Below, piece after piece: positions 34,957 through 48,004 of a stretch of DNA of 64,000 nucleotides. Made by a program: the position numbers and the translations under genes. Location: the NCBI GenBank assembly GCA_029931535.1, contig JAQPZY010000330.1, positions 1-64,000 of the forward strand. Direction: 5' to 3'. How positions within the stretch are numbered: position 1 is the first letter of the stretch; each line of letters begins with the position of its first letter. Origin of the DNA: Margaritifera margaritifera. Its lineage: Eukaryota; Mollusca; Bivalvia; Unionida; Margaritiferidae. A model generated the notes under the pieces. It was not told the DNA's origin and did not search any database. It saw nothing but the letters and a program-made list of their open reading frames with translations.

Positions 34957-36970
34957 CAGCGTACACATCATGGATTATGGATGTCTGCACAATTCAGTCG
35001 ATGCGGACACAGGAGCAAGGGAGTAAATACCCATTACGAATAGAGTATGTTCACTACATATGGTGGATGTCCCCTAAGCCAAGTTGACATCCGTCACAGA
35101 TTTTATAACAGCTGTAGTGGGTTTTATGGCACCCTTCACTGATTTTATTGTATTCACTACGTGAGTCGACACACTAAACTAACAGATGGGAGAAACCACT
35201 ACACTATAATCCTAACCACAGCATGTCTCAATTTCATACATTTACCTGTATGAACTGTGCAGTAGTCACATTGTTTTATTTAGCAGTGGCCTAGCTAGGC
35301 ATATACACAAACCAATGTGCATAACATAGGCAAAATATCGCATTCTAAATTTCTTGAGTACCCCCCACCCCTGCCCCTTGGCAGAGCATGCATCAGACAA
35401 ATTGCCAAGCTGCAACATACATGCCTGTTAATCAACTATGTGTATACCTATTATCATACATGCATGCAGAACATTCTGCTTTGCATCATGTAGTACCTTT
35501 GATGTTTGTTCTCAATAAATTATATGTCTCAAAAATTACTGTTGAGCTGGTTATTGATTTGTCATAGTTTCACTTTAATTTCCATGCTATTTACAAGACC
35601 TACTTTGAACAAATTGTTGAAAGCTGAGATAGAAATAAAACTTGAAAAGAAATTACAAACGAATGCCATACTAAAATGTATTTAAATCATACATGTACGA
35701 TCATGTAAATGGGACACTGACATGTATGTAATTATTTTTGAAAGTTTATTCGACAAGAATAATGTGGCATTGTATATTAAAATAACAAAAAAATTATATG
35801 CTAGCTTTGCTTGAAGATGTTCTTCTGTAGCTTTATCCTTAAACTTTGAAAATAACATTCTTTATCAGAGAGTGTGTCACTTTTCTTTTTTCTTTTTAAA
35901 TGTGCTGAAAGATGTACACTGCATTGACTGTTGCGCTCTATCAATGGTCATTCATGTCATGATCATAATGATTTTAATAAAAACAAAGTCACTTATTTGT
36001 CACACTTTTGTGATTCTGACACCAGGCATTGACCGAGGAGTGATATTCTTACTTTAAAGTCAGCCACTGCACCTGTTACTGTAGGTTCATGACTTGAACG
36101 AACAACGGTCAGTCAGGTTAGTTACTAGCAGTCACTGCTCATTGTGGAGCTTCCGTGTTTGACAAGGTGCATAACCATTGCATACAAATATTGTTATCAC
36201 AAAACCACACACTTTAAAATTAATAGCATATTGGTTTGTGGAAAACAATTTTGGACCGAGAAACATGTTGACATATTATCATGAAAAACTGGTTTCTTGT
36301 GGTATATAGAACAATCCATATACTTATATTTTTATTTTCTCTATTGGTGACTGACTATTTAAATATGAAAATAAATAAGTTGTAATGGCCTGGATTCACA
36401 TCTAAAATTTATTTGTTTCTAAAAATCTGAACAAGTGTATCTTTTAAAGCAATATACCATCCCCTCCTTCTTTTTCTCTCCCCCACCCCTCTGCCAGCAT
36501 AATAAGTGTATAGAGTTGAAGTCTTAAATGACTGACAATGTACATTAGGATAGTTTCTATCAGTGACTAGTCAACACTGTGCTTCAATGTTTAAAGAAAA
36601 ACAACATTACCTGTTGAATGAAAATGTTCTTGCTGTCACAAATCGAACACTAGAAAACTAATAAGATAATAGTTTGTGAAAAACAAATTCTGGACTTGTA
36701 ATATGGACTGAGAAATGCAATGAGGTAAAGTGATATTTTTGCATAAAATTAGTTTATAACAGTATATTTTCAACATTGATCTATAATACACAGTGCATGG
36801 AATATAAATCTATCGCAAGCAGCACATAGCCATGACATGTTTCACAAAAGTTCTAGTAGACTACAGGCCTTCTGTTTTAAAAATACGAGAGAGAGAGAGA
36901 GAGAGAGAGAGATACATAAAATGTAGCTTTTGACTAACTCAAAAATGAGATTGATCATTAGAGAGTATGC
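34957..36970 (-). mobile_element. Family A element, copy A3: old, reversed, truncated
   Basis: The outer end is still visible at 34957 (CAGCGTACACATCATGGATT, preceded by TA), a decayed form of the family A terminus. Several stretches match family A in reverse: about 35097-35260 (GTGGGTTTTATGGCACCC, then CAGATGGGAGAAAC), 35560-35630, 36190-36260 (ATCACAAAACCACACACTTT), 36500-36780, and 36800-36850 next to the GA tract. Similarity is clearly lower than between A1 and A2, so this copy is older. The other terminus was not found. No gene is present. Confidence 0.6.
36887..36912. repeat. (GA)n microsatellite
   Basis: GA dinucleotide run inside the old family A copy, at the place where A1 and A2 carry their (CT)n tract in the other orientation. 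Confidence 0.85.
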
Positions 36971-37711
36971 ATTTTTTTAAAATGTCCTGCAATCATCTTA
37001 AAGAAGGACCTAAATTGAAATCGTAATAGATTTTAGGGCTTTTATTTATTTATTTTTTTAAACTTGGTTTCTTTAACACTTTACCCCATTCAAAAAATGC
37101 TCATCACCATATACACCCCTTTATCCTGATACTACTGCTACCCATGTCTTTGTGTGGAGTCGTGGGTTCAAGGTCATACTTTATGTTACGGTTGTCTTTG
37201 TTTTCATTATTTACATTTTGTTTAGCCTGTGACTCACTCGACTTCATTTTCAGCTGCCAGTGACCTTTATTACAAAAGGTGAGATCATATCACAATGTCC
37301 ATCCATCCATCAGGTGTGGACTTTTGGCTAAAAGTTTAAGGGCAATATCTCTTGTTCACATTAGTTTATTATCATTAGATTTTGCTTGAAAATGCATGAT
37401 AGGAGAAGGAATATTCCAAAAGAGTGAAGGCCAGCATGGTAGTGTTTAAATTTTAGCTGTGTTGTCAATGGTTAATGTTTCTGGATCTGTCAGTATTATC
37501 TATTGCTGCTGTAGATGAATTGTCATCACACATAGTAATGAAGGTTGCAGCTGGATATAAAATTTTACTATTGCTATGGAGGTCAAAGGTGAAGGTAACA
37601 GTGTTACATTGACTAAAGTCTAAAAAAGGAAGAAAATAACATAAAATAACCTTTATAAGGACCGAGAGTACATATGGTTTTTATTTTGAAACATTTTCTT
37701 CTTTTCTTCAG

Positions 37712-38002
37712 ACCCCAATGTGACAGTTTATGTGACCCAGGGTAGCCAGTCTGTTCTCTCATGTCCGCTGACATCAGTGATATATGAATTAGAGTGGTCT
37801 GGACCACCTGGTGGCTCTCTTTATAACAGTAGAGGGACAACTAAACTGAATAAGAATGGACTTCCAGCAGACTTTGTTTCCCGCCTGGCAATGAACGCAA
37901 CAACAGGAGCCCTCATCATTAACAGCACTCAGAGATCAGATGACAATCTCTATAAATGTAATGTTGGAGGTCCTATCAATTATGTCCAGCTGACAGTCTT
38001 GG
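37712..38002 (+). CDS. Ig-domain exon 3 of the multi-Ig gene (second Ig domain)
   Basis: Acceptor CTTTTCTTCAG ends at 37711; donor TTGG|GTAAGA has GT at 38003. Length 291 nt, phase 1 at both ends. The domain reads from NVTVYVTQGSQSVLSCPL (first cysteine), through ELEWSGPPGG (core tryptophan), to QRSDDNLYKCNVGG (second cysteine in D-x-x-x-Y-x-C form) and a last strand YVQLTVL. Three N-glycosylation sites (NVT, NAT, NST) suit an extracellular protein. Frame and phase join directly to the previous Ig exon. It probably forms the second of several stacked extracellular domains. Confidence 0.85.
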
Positions 38003-39217
38003 GTAAGAATTATAAATTTATTTACCCACCTATTCATCCATCCGTCCATCATTCTGTATAAGTGTATAATAGGCACCTGTGTAAAAATAAATACACTTAA
38101 AACATAAGGAAACATGTTCCACCCCATTTATAAATGCTCATCCAATTATTGCATACAATAAGTCAAGAAATGTATGCCTTGTATTTACAAATTATCTTTA
38201 TTTACCTGTTACTTTGTGTTTTCACTTCATTACAGTAATTCATATTCACAAAAGTTGCCGTCTCTCTTGTCTGTTTGTTTGGAGAAGAAAGAACAGAATA
38301 CTAGGTAAAAGGACTGTTAAAGTTTACTAAATGTAAGTATCGATGTTGTATTTATGTCTCTTTGGACAAATGGAAATTAATATAAATATATATTCCCATC
38401 TATATTTATCTTGGATTAAAAAATTCAATTAGTTGGTCATTTTATTCTTGATGAGACCATACATACAGCCCTCAGAAATGACACATGTTCAGATTGTACA
38501 CTATGTTCTAAATAACTCTGGAGGTCAGGCCAAATATACATGAAATCTGAATTTGACACATTTTTTTTTTGGTAGGAAGGTTGCTGATGTACCTATTTTC
38601 GAGGTGGTGACCTGCTGTCATGTACTCCCAATTTCACCCAGACTTTAGTAAATTCTTGACAGATAGATGCTTGTTTACCATCACTTAGTCAATGAAATTA
38701 GTTTGCACTGTGCAGTAAGCTATTACCACTGATTATTCATGTTTATTTAATAAGAGTGGTGACATTGAGATGTGGTCAGCTATAAAAATTATAACAATTG
38801 TTATAAAAATTGCTCATCATCACTATCGTCTTGATAGAAATACAAAAATATTTGACGAGTATTAGCCAATTTTTAGTAAAATATATGAAGATAAGCAATC
38901 TTATGTCCATGAAATTTTATTAGGGTTTGAATTTATCCAATATTTAATTTTTGTTGTGCCCACCTTGTCTGAAGCACGTCATAGAGACATTTTGGCATCT
39001 GTGTGAGTTTCAACTTTGCCATAACTTACCACCACTTTGCTCTGTTCTGGCAGGGAAGAGAAGTCTCTAGCACATGTACACAAAAGCATTAACTTTAGGA
39101 CAGTTCAGTGTGTGTATGTTTTACACCCACACAATGAAATAAGCAAAGTTAATTGATTGAACAGAAAGGGGTGAAGTTACTTAAATATATACTTCTCATA
39201 GATGCATGACATATATA
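38003..39217. other. Intron 3, first part: nothing recognised
   Basis: AT-rich intronic DNA between the second Ig exon and element X2. I see no coding sequence, no terminal repeats and no tandem repeats here. Confidence 0.4.
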
Positions 39218-42200
39218 CAGTACAGCTCACGTGATTTTTCGGAACCCCACGCATCGCGGTGGGGTACTTAATCCCCTCCACTCTAGCTCCGCGATAGCAC
39301 TCCACGGTGGAGGCATAAATTGGCATAAATACCTACAAATCACCACCGCGTTTCGGCAAGCACGCCGATGTAAACTCCACCGTGGAGGGGCTAGTCAACA
39401 TTACTGATTGACATCTGAACAGCCAATGAATGAAGACCACCTATGGAAAGACGGAGATGTCAAGAGTGATTTACGACCGGATACCATTTGAAGAATCAGT
39501 AGTCTTTATTTCGATCATATTTGGACAATAAAAAAATTATTTCAAAAGGCTTGTATATTCAGTACACATTACTGTTTATAAAAGGTTGATCGACTTCTTT
39601 TGCAATAAGTTTATGATTTTAACTTATTTCAAAGAAATATGAACAAACTTATGCACTGACTTGACGAGAAGCACACATTGCTGAGCTTCTCAAGCAGAAT
39701 AAATGTATCATTTTGTTCCAAAGGAAAGTAATTCTCTGAGATATGGACAATTAAAATCCAAATTGACATCCGCTTCTGCTTACCCCCCCCCCCCCCAACA
39801 AACCTAAAACACTGAATTTACACTGAAATGCAAACCGCGTGCTTAGTCTTTAAGCAGTAATAGCAGAGTGACGAGGCTGAATATTATGACTCCATGTGTA
39901 CTGTAAGGGTCTGACCATTTAATATATGGGGTTTATATGTTGTTTTGTTTTTTTCGACCGGGATATTTTTTGTTCTTTAATCACAATATTTATTTATTTT
40001 AAGTGAAATATGGAACGGATTAACCTCGACTACAAAAATCAGAGAAAGACAATTGTTTTCATGCATTTACCCCCCCCCCCCCCCCCCCACGGTTGGAAAA
40101 TTCAATTGTCTCTCCCTAATAAAGACTTGACTTCAGCGGATGTTCTACCGAAATCAAGGCAGTGACCATTGTGAACACTGTTGTAAAATATTAACAAGGG
40201 TTTGCATCAAAGGATGATGTAAGTTTCAGCTTGGGAACAGTCTGTTTTTATGACACGAAGCCATCTGATTTGGCGCGTTGTACTTTACAGCCGCAATTAT
40301 GGTCTGGTCCCACCATTAACAACGGAAGTTTGATAATTGTTAGTAATTAATCTGAACTCGGCTTATTACCGAAATGAAAAATAATATGGAAAATTCTAAA
40401 GTCTGAGATGTTCTGAGATTTTAATTTCCAAAAAGTTTAGAGCATTTTGCATGGATGTATTGTCTTCACGTGTATCCTATTATTTGCTCATTTTTGTACA
40501 GCGAAAATATAAAAATAAAATATACTCTTTTGATTATTTTTACGCAGATATTAAAGAATGCAGTTTCCTGTTTGTGACTGTTAGAGCCTTTGGTTATTGA
40601 GCGTGTTTCTGTGCCTCGTCCCGCCCTGATTTATTTTTGAAACTCGCATTAGTGAAAAACTCTTCAAAACATAAGCAGAATCACGAAAAAATTGAATGGC
40701 AGGAACATCGTTTTGGCTTAGTGTGAATGATCAGGCCGCTAATTGAAGAAAGCTAGCCAATCATGGAATACTTAAACTCTTACTGAAGCATGTACAACAA
40801 AAAAAAAAAAAGGTTTATAATAGTAATATATTACAATGACTTGCGCAGTAGTGCTTTGGATTCCATATTTTATGAGAGAGAGAGAGAGGTGGGGAGGGGT
40901 CTTTTATTTATTATTTTTCTGTATTTTGCATAGTATGCGATAGGAAACGAACAAAAAAGTAAAAAGTAAAACAATAATTTCATCTGAAGCTAAGTTTACT
41001 TGGTGATAAAGATATAGAAGTATATAGACGTACAGTATTCACATACAACAATACAGAAAACAATACAGACAAAACAATTTAGCGGTCAGACACGCAGTCT
41101 CCCCCACCCCTGGTTATATGTGCTTGTAAAATTACACAAACATGCTTTGTATTACTCTCTCTCTCTCTCTTTGTCTCTCTCTCTCTCTCTCTGGATAAAA
41201 TAACCGATATTATTATTTATCAACCGATGATATCTCTCCTCTATCCATGTCATATAGTGTGTAGTTCATATCGTCACTACTAAAAGTCTCTACAAGTACT
41301 TCCTCTGTGTCACTCAGCATTTCCGTCTCTATCCTCTGCGTTGCCATCTGTGTTTGAGTCGCTCTCCTCTCCTTCCTTTTTTTCCAGACTGGTCGTTTTT
41401 GAGACAAGAAATAAACTAATTTCTTTGAATAGTGTTTGGCATGTTTCTATATATGGTATATTGCTTTGCAGCTACAGTTACTTTGGCCAAATGGATAAGA
41501 GTGTGTGTTACACACACATATTTGATATTGGAGCACGAGGTCATGAGTTTGCAACCACAGACGGGAAAATTTGTTTCTTTTTTTCCCCCTCTATTACGCT
41601 ATAATGTCTAGTACAGTATTACTTTTCTTACCACTTGCAAACTTTTCCACATTTCAGTTTACGATAACTTGTGCAGTAGTGATTTGGATTCCATATTTTA
41701 TGAGAGAGAGAGAGAGGTGGGGGGGGGGGCTTTACTAAGAAGAGTTAATGATCTAAAATTATTCATCTTATTTTTCTGTATTATGCAATAGGAAAACGAA
41801 AAGAAAAGAAAAAGTTAAACATTAATTTCATCTGATGCGCAAGTTTGTCAGATCAATGTACTTTAGGTTAACAGTTAGCACATGAAATTAACACGTCAAT
41901 ATCAGCAGTCCTGATGGCTTCTCTTGTGCTCGGTTACTTGCACGTGTCAACTACATGTATCTAGGATGACCTTTTGAGGCCATTTGTGATTTTGTAAAAA
42001 ACCGCTACTTTGGTAATTAATGCAAATTAGTACAGTTTAAAATAAAATAACAATGTGAAATCTTAATAATGCTTTATTTAAGCGATTGGATGTCAGGAAA
42101 AAACGTACAATATGTGAATGATTACTCATGCATGGAATAACGATCGGAACTTGTGCGATTTTGTTTCACTTCAGTCAGGTATGACTGCAGCTTTGTTATT

Positions 42201-42828
42201 AATTTGTTTGATGTTTATCGTTCTTTTCATTGCAGGTAGTACAATATCACTGACTTTCATATGATCATTAAAATTTTGTATTGCGTTTACTGAAAAAGAA
42301 ATAAGGATATGAATGCATGTTTAGATTCCGATAACATAGTATTGAAGAAAAAAAAAAATTAGATTCATTGCGCAACATGTAGTATTAATACAGTTTGCGA
42401 GGCATTGCCATTACATTATCATCATCTAAAATATGATTTGGCACTATGTATCATACATTATCTTCGTTAGAACAAGGAAATATTTATAATTAACTGAATT
42501 ACTACGTTTTTTTCAGTATCAAAAAGTTAGCAAATTGCTCCCAAGAGGGATAACGATATAGATAAATCGGTGCCCCCCCCCCCATCTCAACCTCTGCTTG
42601 CATGGGTGATAAACAGTAAACCGCGCCCATATTATCGAAACCACGTCCACTCCGCGGTGGTGATCGGATGCGACTCTGCGAGGGAGCGTGGTGTGCAGGG
42701 CTATTCTCCGCGACAACTCCGTCAGGACGCGTGGAGTGATGGTGGAGGGGTTTTTCTTAATCCTCTCCACTCACTCTCCACCCCCACTGCGATGCGTGGG
42801 GTTCCGAAAAATCACGTGAGCTGTACTG
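39218..42828 (-). mobile_element. Family X element, copy X2, reversed
   Basis: The ends are CAGTACAGCTCACGTGATTT at 39218 and its complement ending at 42828, flanked by TA at 39216-39217 and 42829-42830. The order of internal landmarks is reversed relative to X1: the C-run at 40070-40088 corresponds to the G-run at 17379-17394 of X1, and the 42240-42480 stretch matches 16020-16200. Length is 3611 bp. It lacks the 1.24 kb insertion of X1 but carries about 1 kb of extra DNA at 40613-41626. No transposase is seen. Confidence 0.85.
40613..41626. repeat. Extra ~1 kb inside X2 with a partial internal duplication
   Basis: X1 lacks this block: on either side X2 and X1 match, and the junctions fall after GAGCGTGTTTCTG and before CTTACCACTTGCAAAC. 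Within it, 40838-40995 (GTGCTTTGGATTCCATATTT, GA run, then a C/T-rich part) duplicates 41672-41850 of X2 itself with about 15-20% differences. The block also has a CT tract at 41153-41192 and a minus-strand open frame of 64 codons at 41213-41407, rich in charged residues, with no recognised domain. Confidence 0.6.
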
Positions 42829-42830
42829 TA

Positions 42831-43269
42831 TCTAGATGCTCACATTGGAAGTTTATATCTTTATATATATATTTCAATTAGTACAGTAGTTCATTACTTT
42901 CAGCTAGCTTATATTTTTGAGTTCCAAAATTTTCAAATTTATTGACTCTCCAAAGATAGATATGGGGTCCTAGTCTCCATATCCTGAATTCTTGCAATAA
43001 GTACTGGTACATTATACAATACAGTACAAGACACAAGTCGTTCCAACTGCACAGTATCTTGAGAGATCATGATTGCCTAATAAAAGGACTATGAGAGGTA
43101 CAAATGAAAGAATACTTTGAGAGCCAGTGAAGCTACCCTTATGGTTTTGGGGACATAATAATATTATAATATTAACCACTTTAAAGGCACAGAAACACAA
43201 AAATTATTCCTTTTAAAAGGATAGGCTTGCCCAGTAGAGTTATAAGAGTAGATTTTATGGCATGGTCCT
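42831..43269. other. Intronic stretch, nothing recognised
   Basis: Single-copy-looking AT-rich DNA between X2 and the next tandem repeat. No feature can be supported. Confidence 0.35.
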
Positions 43270-43740
43270 GCATTCATCATGTGTTTGGGTGTCATGCATA
43301 CATCAGTAATTGTTATTTTAAACTTCTACCGAGAAAAGACTAGAACAATTTTTGCCAGATTTGGTGCAGAGAATTCTGGCATGAATGGCTTTCATATTTT
43401 GATGCCAATCTGCAGCCAAATATGGCTGCCATTACTAAAAATAGTAACACTCCTTTCAGTGACTTCTTTTCAAAAACCACTGAGCAGAATTTGATAAAAT
43501 TGGACAGAAAACATTCTAGCAGGAAAACCTTTCAAGGTGTTGCAAATGATACTGATCCACCTTCAAATATGGCCATTGTTACTAAAAATAGATAAGCTGC
43601 TTTTGCAAAAAATTATTTTCCCAAACTGCTGACTAGAATTTGGCTAAATTTGCTTAAATGCATTGTGGTATGAAGTGCTTTAATGTTTTCACGAATGATG
43701 CTGATCTATCATCAAATATGGCCACTTACTAAAAGTAGAA
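43270..43740 (+). repeat. Tandem repeat, about 150 bp units
   Basis: About three degenerate units with AAATATGGCTGCCATTACTA, AAAAATAG, TGACTTCTTTTCAAAAAC and CTGA...AATTTG. The consensus is shared with the array at 33230-33860. Confidence 0.6.
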
Positions 43741-43865
43741 AACTGAGCACATGCAAATTAACTGTGTATATGAATTATGCATGGACACATATAAAGCTTG
43801 CAAACTGACCAAATCATTATTAGAAACTGATCTTTAGTATAATTAATGGTTCATAAAGTAAGGAA

Positions 43866-43868
<3 letters not shown>

Positions 43869-43904
<36 letters not shown>

Positions 43905-43910
43905 GATGAT
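43869..43910. repeat. (GAT)n microsatellite
   Basis: Run of about 14 GAT triplets with one GAA. Confidence 0.9.
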
Positions 43911-44689
43911 TATGGCAATGATGATGTTGACTAAAGCTGCTATTCCTGAAATATTTGTATTGAGTCAAAATAATCTCACTCTGCAGCATCTTAATAATTG
44001 TTATGACTTAAGGTGAATGTACAATGAGCTGAACATTGACGTGTATAGTCCACATGATCTTTGTATTGTCTTCACTATCAGATAGGGGAATGTACATGAT
44101 TATGCTTTGCACACCTGTCGGTCAGTATCCATAAAAATTATTCTCTTCCAGGTAATAAAATCTAGACTTAAAAGGGAGAAATGTTATATTTTGAATTCAT
44201 GGAAGTTCTTTTCAGCAGTAGAGCATCATTTCCTTTGAGGGACTCTTGTTTGTTGTATTCTCTGATTTTTTAAAAATAATTTTCTCCACAATAATATCAG
44301 TTAGATTTCATTATATTTACACAATCTTGACATCATGTGTGTTTCATATTTTGACGTGCTATTTTATCAGTAGACTTCACTTGATAAACACACATACCAC
44401 ATCATTGATTCCATTTATATACTGTAAATTATTTACATATGCATGCTACAATGATCTTTAGGACTATTTATCAAGGTCTACTGGACAACAAGACTACTTT
44501 ACTAGGACTGGTTTGGACATCAGGACTGCTTCAAACTTAGTGATGTTATCACTGAGACATTTACTTCTGACTCCCAACTATTATAATATTCATCAAATTC
44601 TTTAAATTGTATAAGCGCAAATATTTTAGTTTGGCTGGCCATAAGGCCTAGGGAGCTTATTGTATGGTCATCTGTCTGTCCAGCATAAT

Positions 44690-45540
44690 CCACTGATCAC
44701 ATTTTAATCAAAATAGGAATAAGGGTTTATATCATGAAAATCTTGGCCGCGTTCGATAATGAGAAAGATTAATGAGGTGAACTTGCCCCCAATCAGTTTA
44801 TCTTGTGACCAATGTTGAGGTCATATTTCTAATCCAATTGTGACTAAACTTGGAATATATGCGTATATCATTAAGATCTCTTGATGAGTTCAGTAATGAG
44901 CAAAATTCATGCACATTAAATTGGAGATCTGATTAGCTGAACTTCATACCATTTTGGAGGCCATATTCTAATCTGATTCTTATCAATCTTGGAATATATG
45001 CTTATATCATTAAGGTTTCATATATATCATTAAGGTTTCATATGAGTAGGATAATGAATGAGATCCATGAGATATTGATTTTGCATCTGATTGTGTGAGA
45101 TTGTTATCACTCTGGAGGCCACTTTTCTAATCTGAGTTTGATCACACTTGGAATATATGCTTGTATCATCAAGAGCTTGTACGGGTTCAGTAATGAGTGA
45201 GATGCATGCATATTATTCAGTTGATCATGCATGTGATCGGCTTTGATCCAACTTGAAACGTTGGTTTATATTCTCACAATGTTGGATCTGTTTGATAATG
45301 AATGAGATCCATGCATATTAATGACATAATCTTGCATCTAATTGGCTGAGCTTGTTACACTCATGAAACCATGTAAGTGACCTTATTTTGATCAAACTTG
45401 AAATATATCCTTATATGATCAGGATCTTGGATTGTTTCAATAATGAGTGAGATCGATGCATATTAATGAGCGGATATTGCATCAGATTGACTAGGCTTCT
45501 TACCACTCTTTTAGCCACATTATTTATCTTAAGTGTTTAT
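44690..45540 (+). repeat. Tandem repeat, about 165 bp units
   Basis: About five degenerate units share CTTGGAATATATGCTTATAT, CATTAAG.TCTT, AATGAGTGAGATCCATGCAT, ATTAATGA and TTGCATCTGATTGGCTGA. This is an intron 3 minisatellite. Confidence 0.7.
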
Positions 45541-45592
45541 TATCATCAAGGTATTGGATAACTTCTGTTATGAACAAGAGACTGTGCCTATT

Positions 45593-45693
45593 AATTATGT
45601 CTTCATTTTTAGAAAGAATGTGTATGATTATGCCTTCATCTTTAGAAAGAATGTTTATAGTTATGCCTTCATCTTTAGAAAGAATGTTTATCA
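45593..45693. repeat. Three tandem 33-bp repeats
   Basis: The unit TTATGCCTTCATCTTTAGAA followed by AGAATGTTTATAG occurs three times; the first is slightly diverged. The unit length is a multiple of three and both strands stay open, which creates short frames (YAFIFRKNVYS repeated). I see no sign that they are genes. Confidence 0.85.
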
Positions 45694-45713
45694 GAATATA
45701 CCGGTAATACAAT

Positions 45714-46750
45714 AGATAAAGTCAACATATATAAAGTTTGGAAGATAGTTTACATAGGTGTCTTTCTGACACTACTACATAAACCTGCTTAGTGAAATGG
45801 TGAACTGTTATGTTATGTAAACCAGGTGAGTGATTGTTGCCATTATTTTTTATATTTTTTATACTTTTTAACATTTTTTCAATCATGAAGACACCACCTT
45901 GTTTGCCATATAGAGATAACTCCTCATAAATATTCTTTCAAAATTGTCTCCCATTAAGTCTTGTAATTTATATTTTAATATCAGTATTATGATACCTCTC
46001 ATTATTGTTAAGCTTACTCTTTCTGCAATGGAAAACCCTCGGCTATGCTAGATGCACCATCTTCCTTAGAACACGTGCATTAACCCAGTCTGACTATCCA
46101 TCATTGGCCCATGCACAATAGTACATTCTCAATCTTTTTCAGACGTCATCTTAATTCAAGACGTGGAAAAAATGCTCACTTGGAGAAAAAATACCAACAT
46201 TTCTGGTTATGCTACATGTATATCAGGACATAATATTTTGTTTTAGTGAAAAGCTATCCCTCAATCTTTAATTTTCAGAAGTATCATTTGATAGTTTAGT
46301 GATAATTTATTTATTGCTTTATGCATGATGAGCCACTGACCCTCCCTACTCCTTGTACGTTAAGGAATTACGTCTAGGAATATGTAAAATTACTAAAAGT
46401 CATCAAAATTATCCATTCAGTGTTTCCACATTGAGTGTTCATGTGTTGTAATGGGGGTTTGTCTATTAGTCACATTCATGTTATTTAATGCAATGAGCGT
46501 TATTGACATCAGTTAATCTTCTAACAAAACATAGTGAGATTACACGTTCCTCCATTCGTAAATTAATGCTTTTAACATTAGTAAAAATCATACATGATGT
46601 TCCTCTCTTTATATCTCATTTGGTAAATGTGAAGTTTTTCAATTACAAATAAGTAATAAGGATAACTATAGCTGACACAAAACTTTTCGTTATTATACTT
46701 CATCAGCTGTTGTTTTTCATCCAAAAGTTTCTTTTTTCAGATAATTTTTT
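45714..46750. other. Intronic stretch, nothing recognised
   Basis: AT-rich DNA with no supported coding region, repeat or terminal structure. Confidence 0.35.
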
Positions 46751-46754
46751 TCCG

Positions 46755-47099
46755 ATGTCACAAAGTGTGGGCAAGTGTGGGCACACAGAAGTCACATGGG
46801 ACACTCACTCAACATATCTTTCATGTGCAAAGTGTACACAGTCAAATGGACGTATGCCCTTTTGTTGTTTATTGTGTTATGTATATGGAATCTTTAATGT
46901 GCCTAAACTTTCGGTCTGTGACTGTACTTTAAAATTATGTCAAATAGTAAGTCGCACATTAAGTTTGGTTAGGTTGTACTTTAGTCATTTTATAAACAAC
47001 ATGTTGACTACATTTGAGTTCAAGGTCAGAGTTTTTGACCATTTATTGAGGAAACTTCCATTCGAAAGACGCATTTATTATTGCATTCTGGGTCGTTAA
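46755..47099 (+). pseudogene. DIRS-type gag fragment upstream of the DIRS element
   Basis: The frame carries KCGHTEVTWDTHSTYLSCAK, matching the signature at 34212-34270. A further Cys pair (CCLLCYVYG) follows; the rest of the open frame to 47099 looks unrelated. It lies about 0.6 kb upstream of the DIRS polymerase remnant and could be its gag N-terminus, with most of gag deleted. Confidence 0.45.
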
Positions 47100-48004
47100 T
47101 GACACTTTTCCTGTTGTGAAATTGGCTATTTGCAAAGTGTATATAAACCTTGATATACGCATTATCATCATTCTAGTTTTAAATCTTGTGTTGAAAACAT
47201 TCTTGCTTTTTTATGATCAGTCTTTTGGAATCATCAAACTGTTTGAAATCATAGTTGTGCTGTAATCTCGTAATGCTGTAATGCTGTATTGCTGTATATG
47301 TAATTCGAAAGGAATTGTTTATTGGCACATTCAGTGGAGTTGCCTAAAGTGCTTACATCAACCTTTGGATTTAAATATATGACTTTTGGATACCTGTGGA
47401 CATTCTCAAAGATGATGTTGATTACATTTTTTAGATGGCCGGGCACAGATAACTGGCACTGGGCACAATACTGGGCACCGATCATCATTCATGATACTGA
47501 GCACTGGGCATCAATAACACATGCAGAATCTAGGTATAGGATCAGGGATTGGATCAAACTACCCTCAGCCTCTGCATTACCTAATTACCCAACTACAGGG
47601 ACAGAGCTTGTATTTATGCATGCTATCAGGAATGGGGATTGAACTAATATCTCCTCCTTCCACATGTTTCATTTCAACCATTTTGAGATGTGGAACTTCC
47701 CCTTTCAAGGGAGATATTATCCCGTATCACCATGGATGTGTTCTATATTATCCCCTGCAAGTACAGGTGTTGATGTTCAAAGACCACTAGACGTTACTCG
47801 GGAGAGGTCATCACGGAGGGAAAGGGTTAGTCCCCCATCCCATATGAAACCATGGAGGGACAAGACAAATTCTCATCCTTCAGACAAAGCACCAATTATG
47901 GACAGTTCAGTTGCTCCTGTGAAGAGTCACAGTACATCTATGTCCCTACCTCCTGGCCTTCCCCACAGCAGAATTGTTCCTAGTCTAATACTCCTGTTGT
48001 GACA

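Noticed and set aside
35872..36057. Plus-strand frame rich in isoleucine and histidine
   Set aside because: Lies inside the old family A copy and has no recognisable domain.
45524..45715. Frames on both strands encoding 11-residue repeats
   Set aside because: Explained by a 33-bp tandem repeat without stops; no start context, splice sites or homology.
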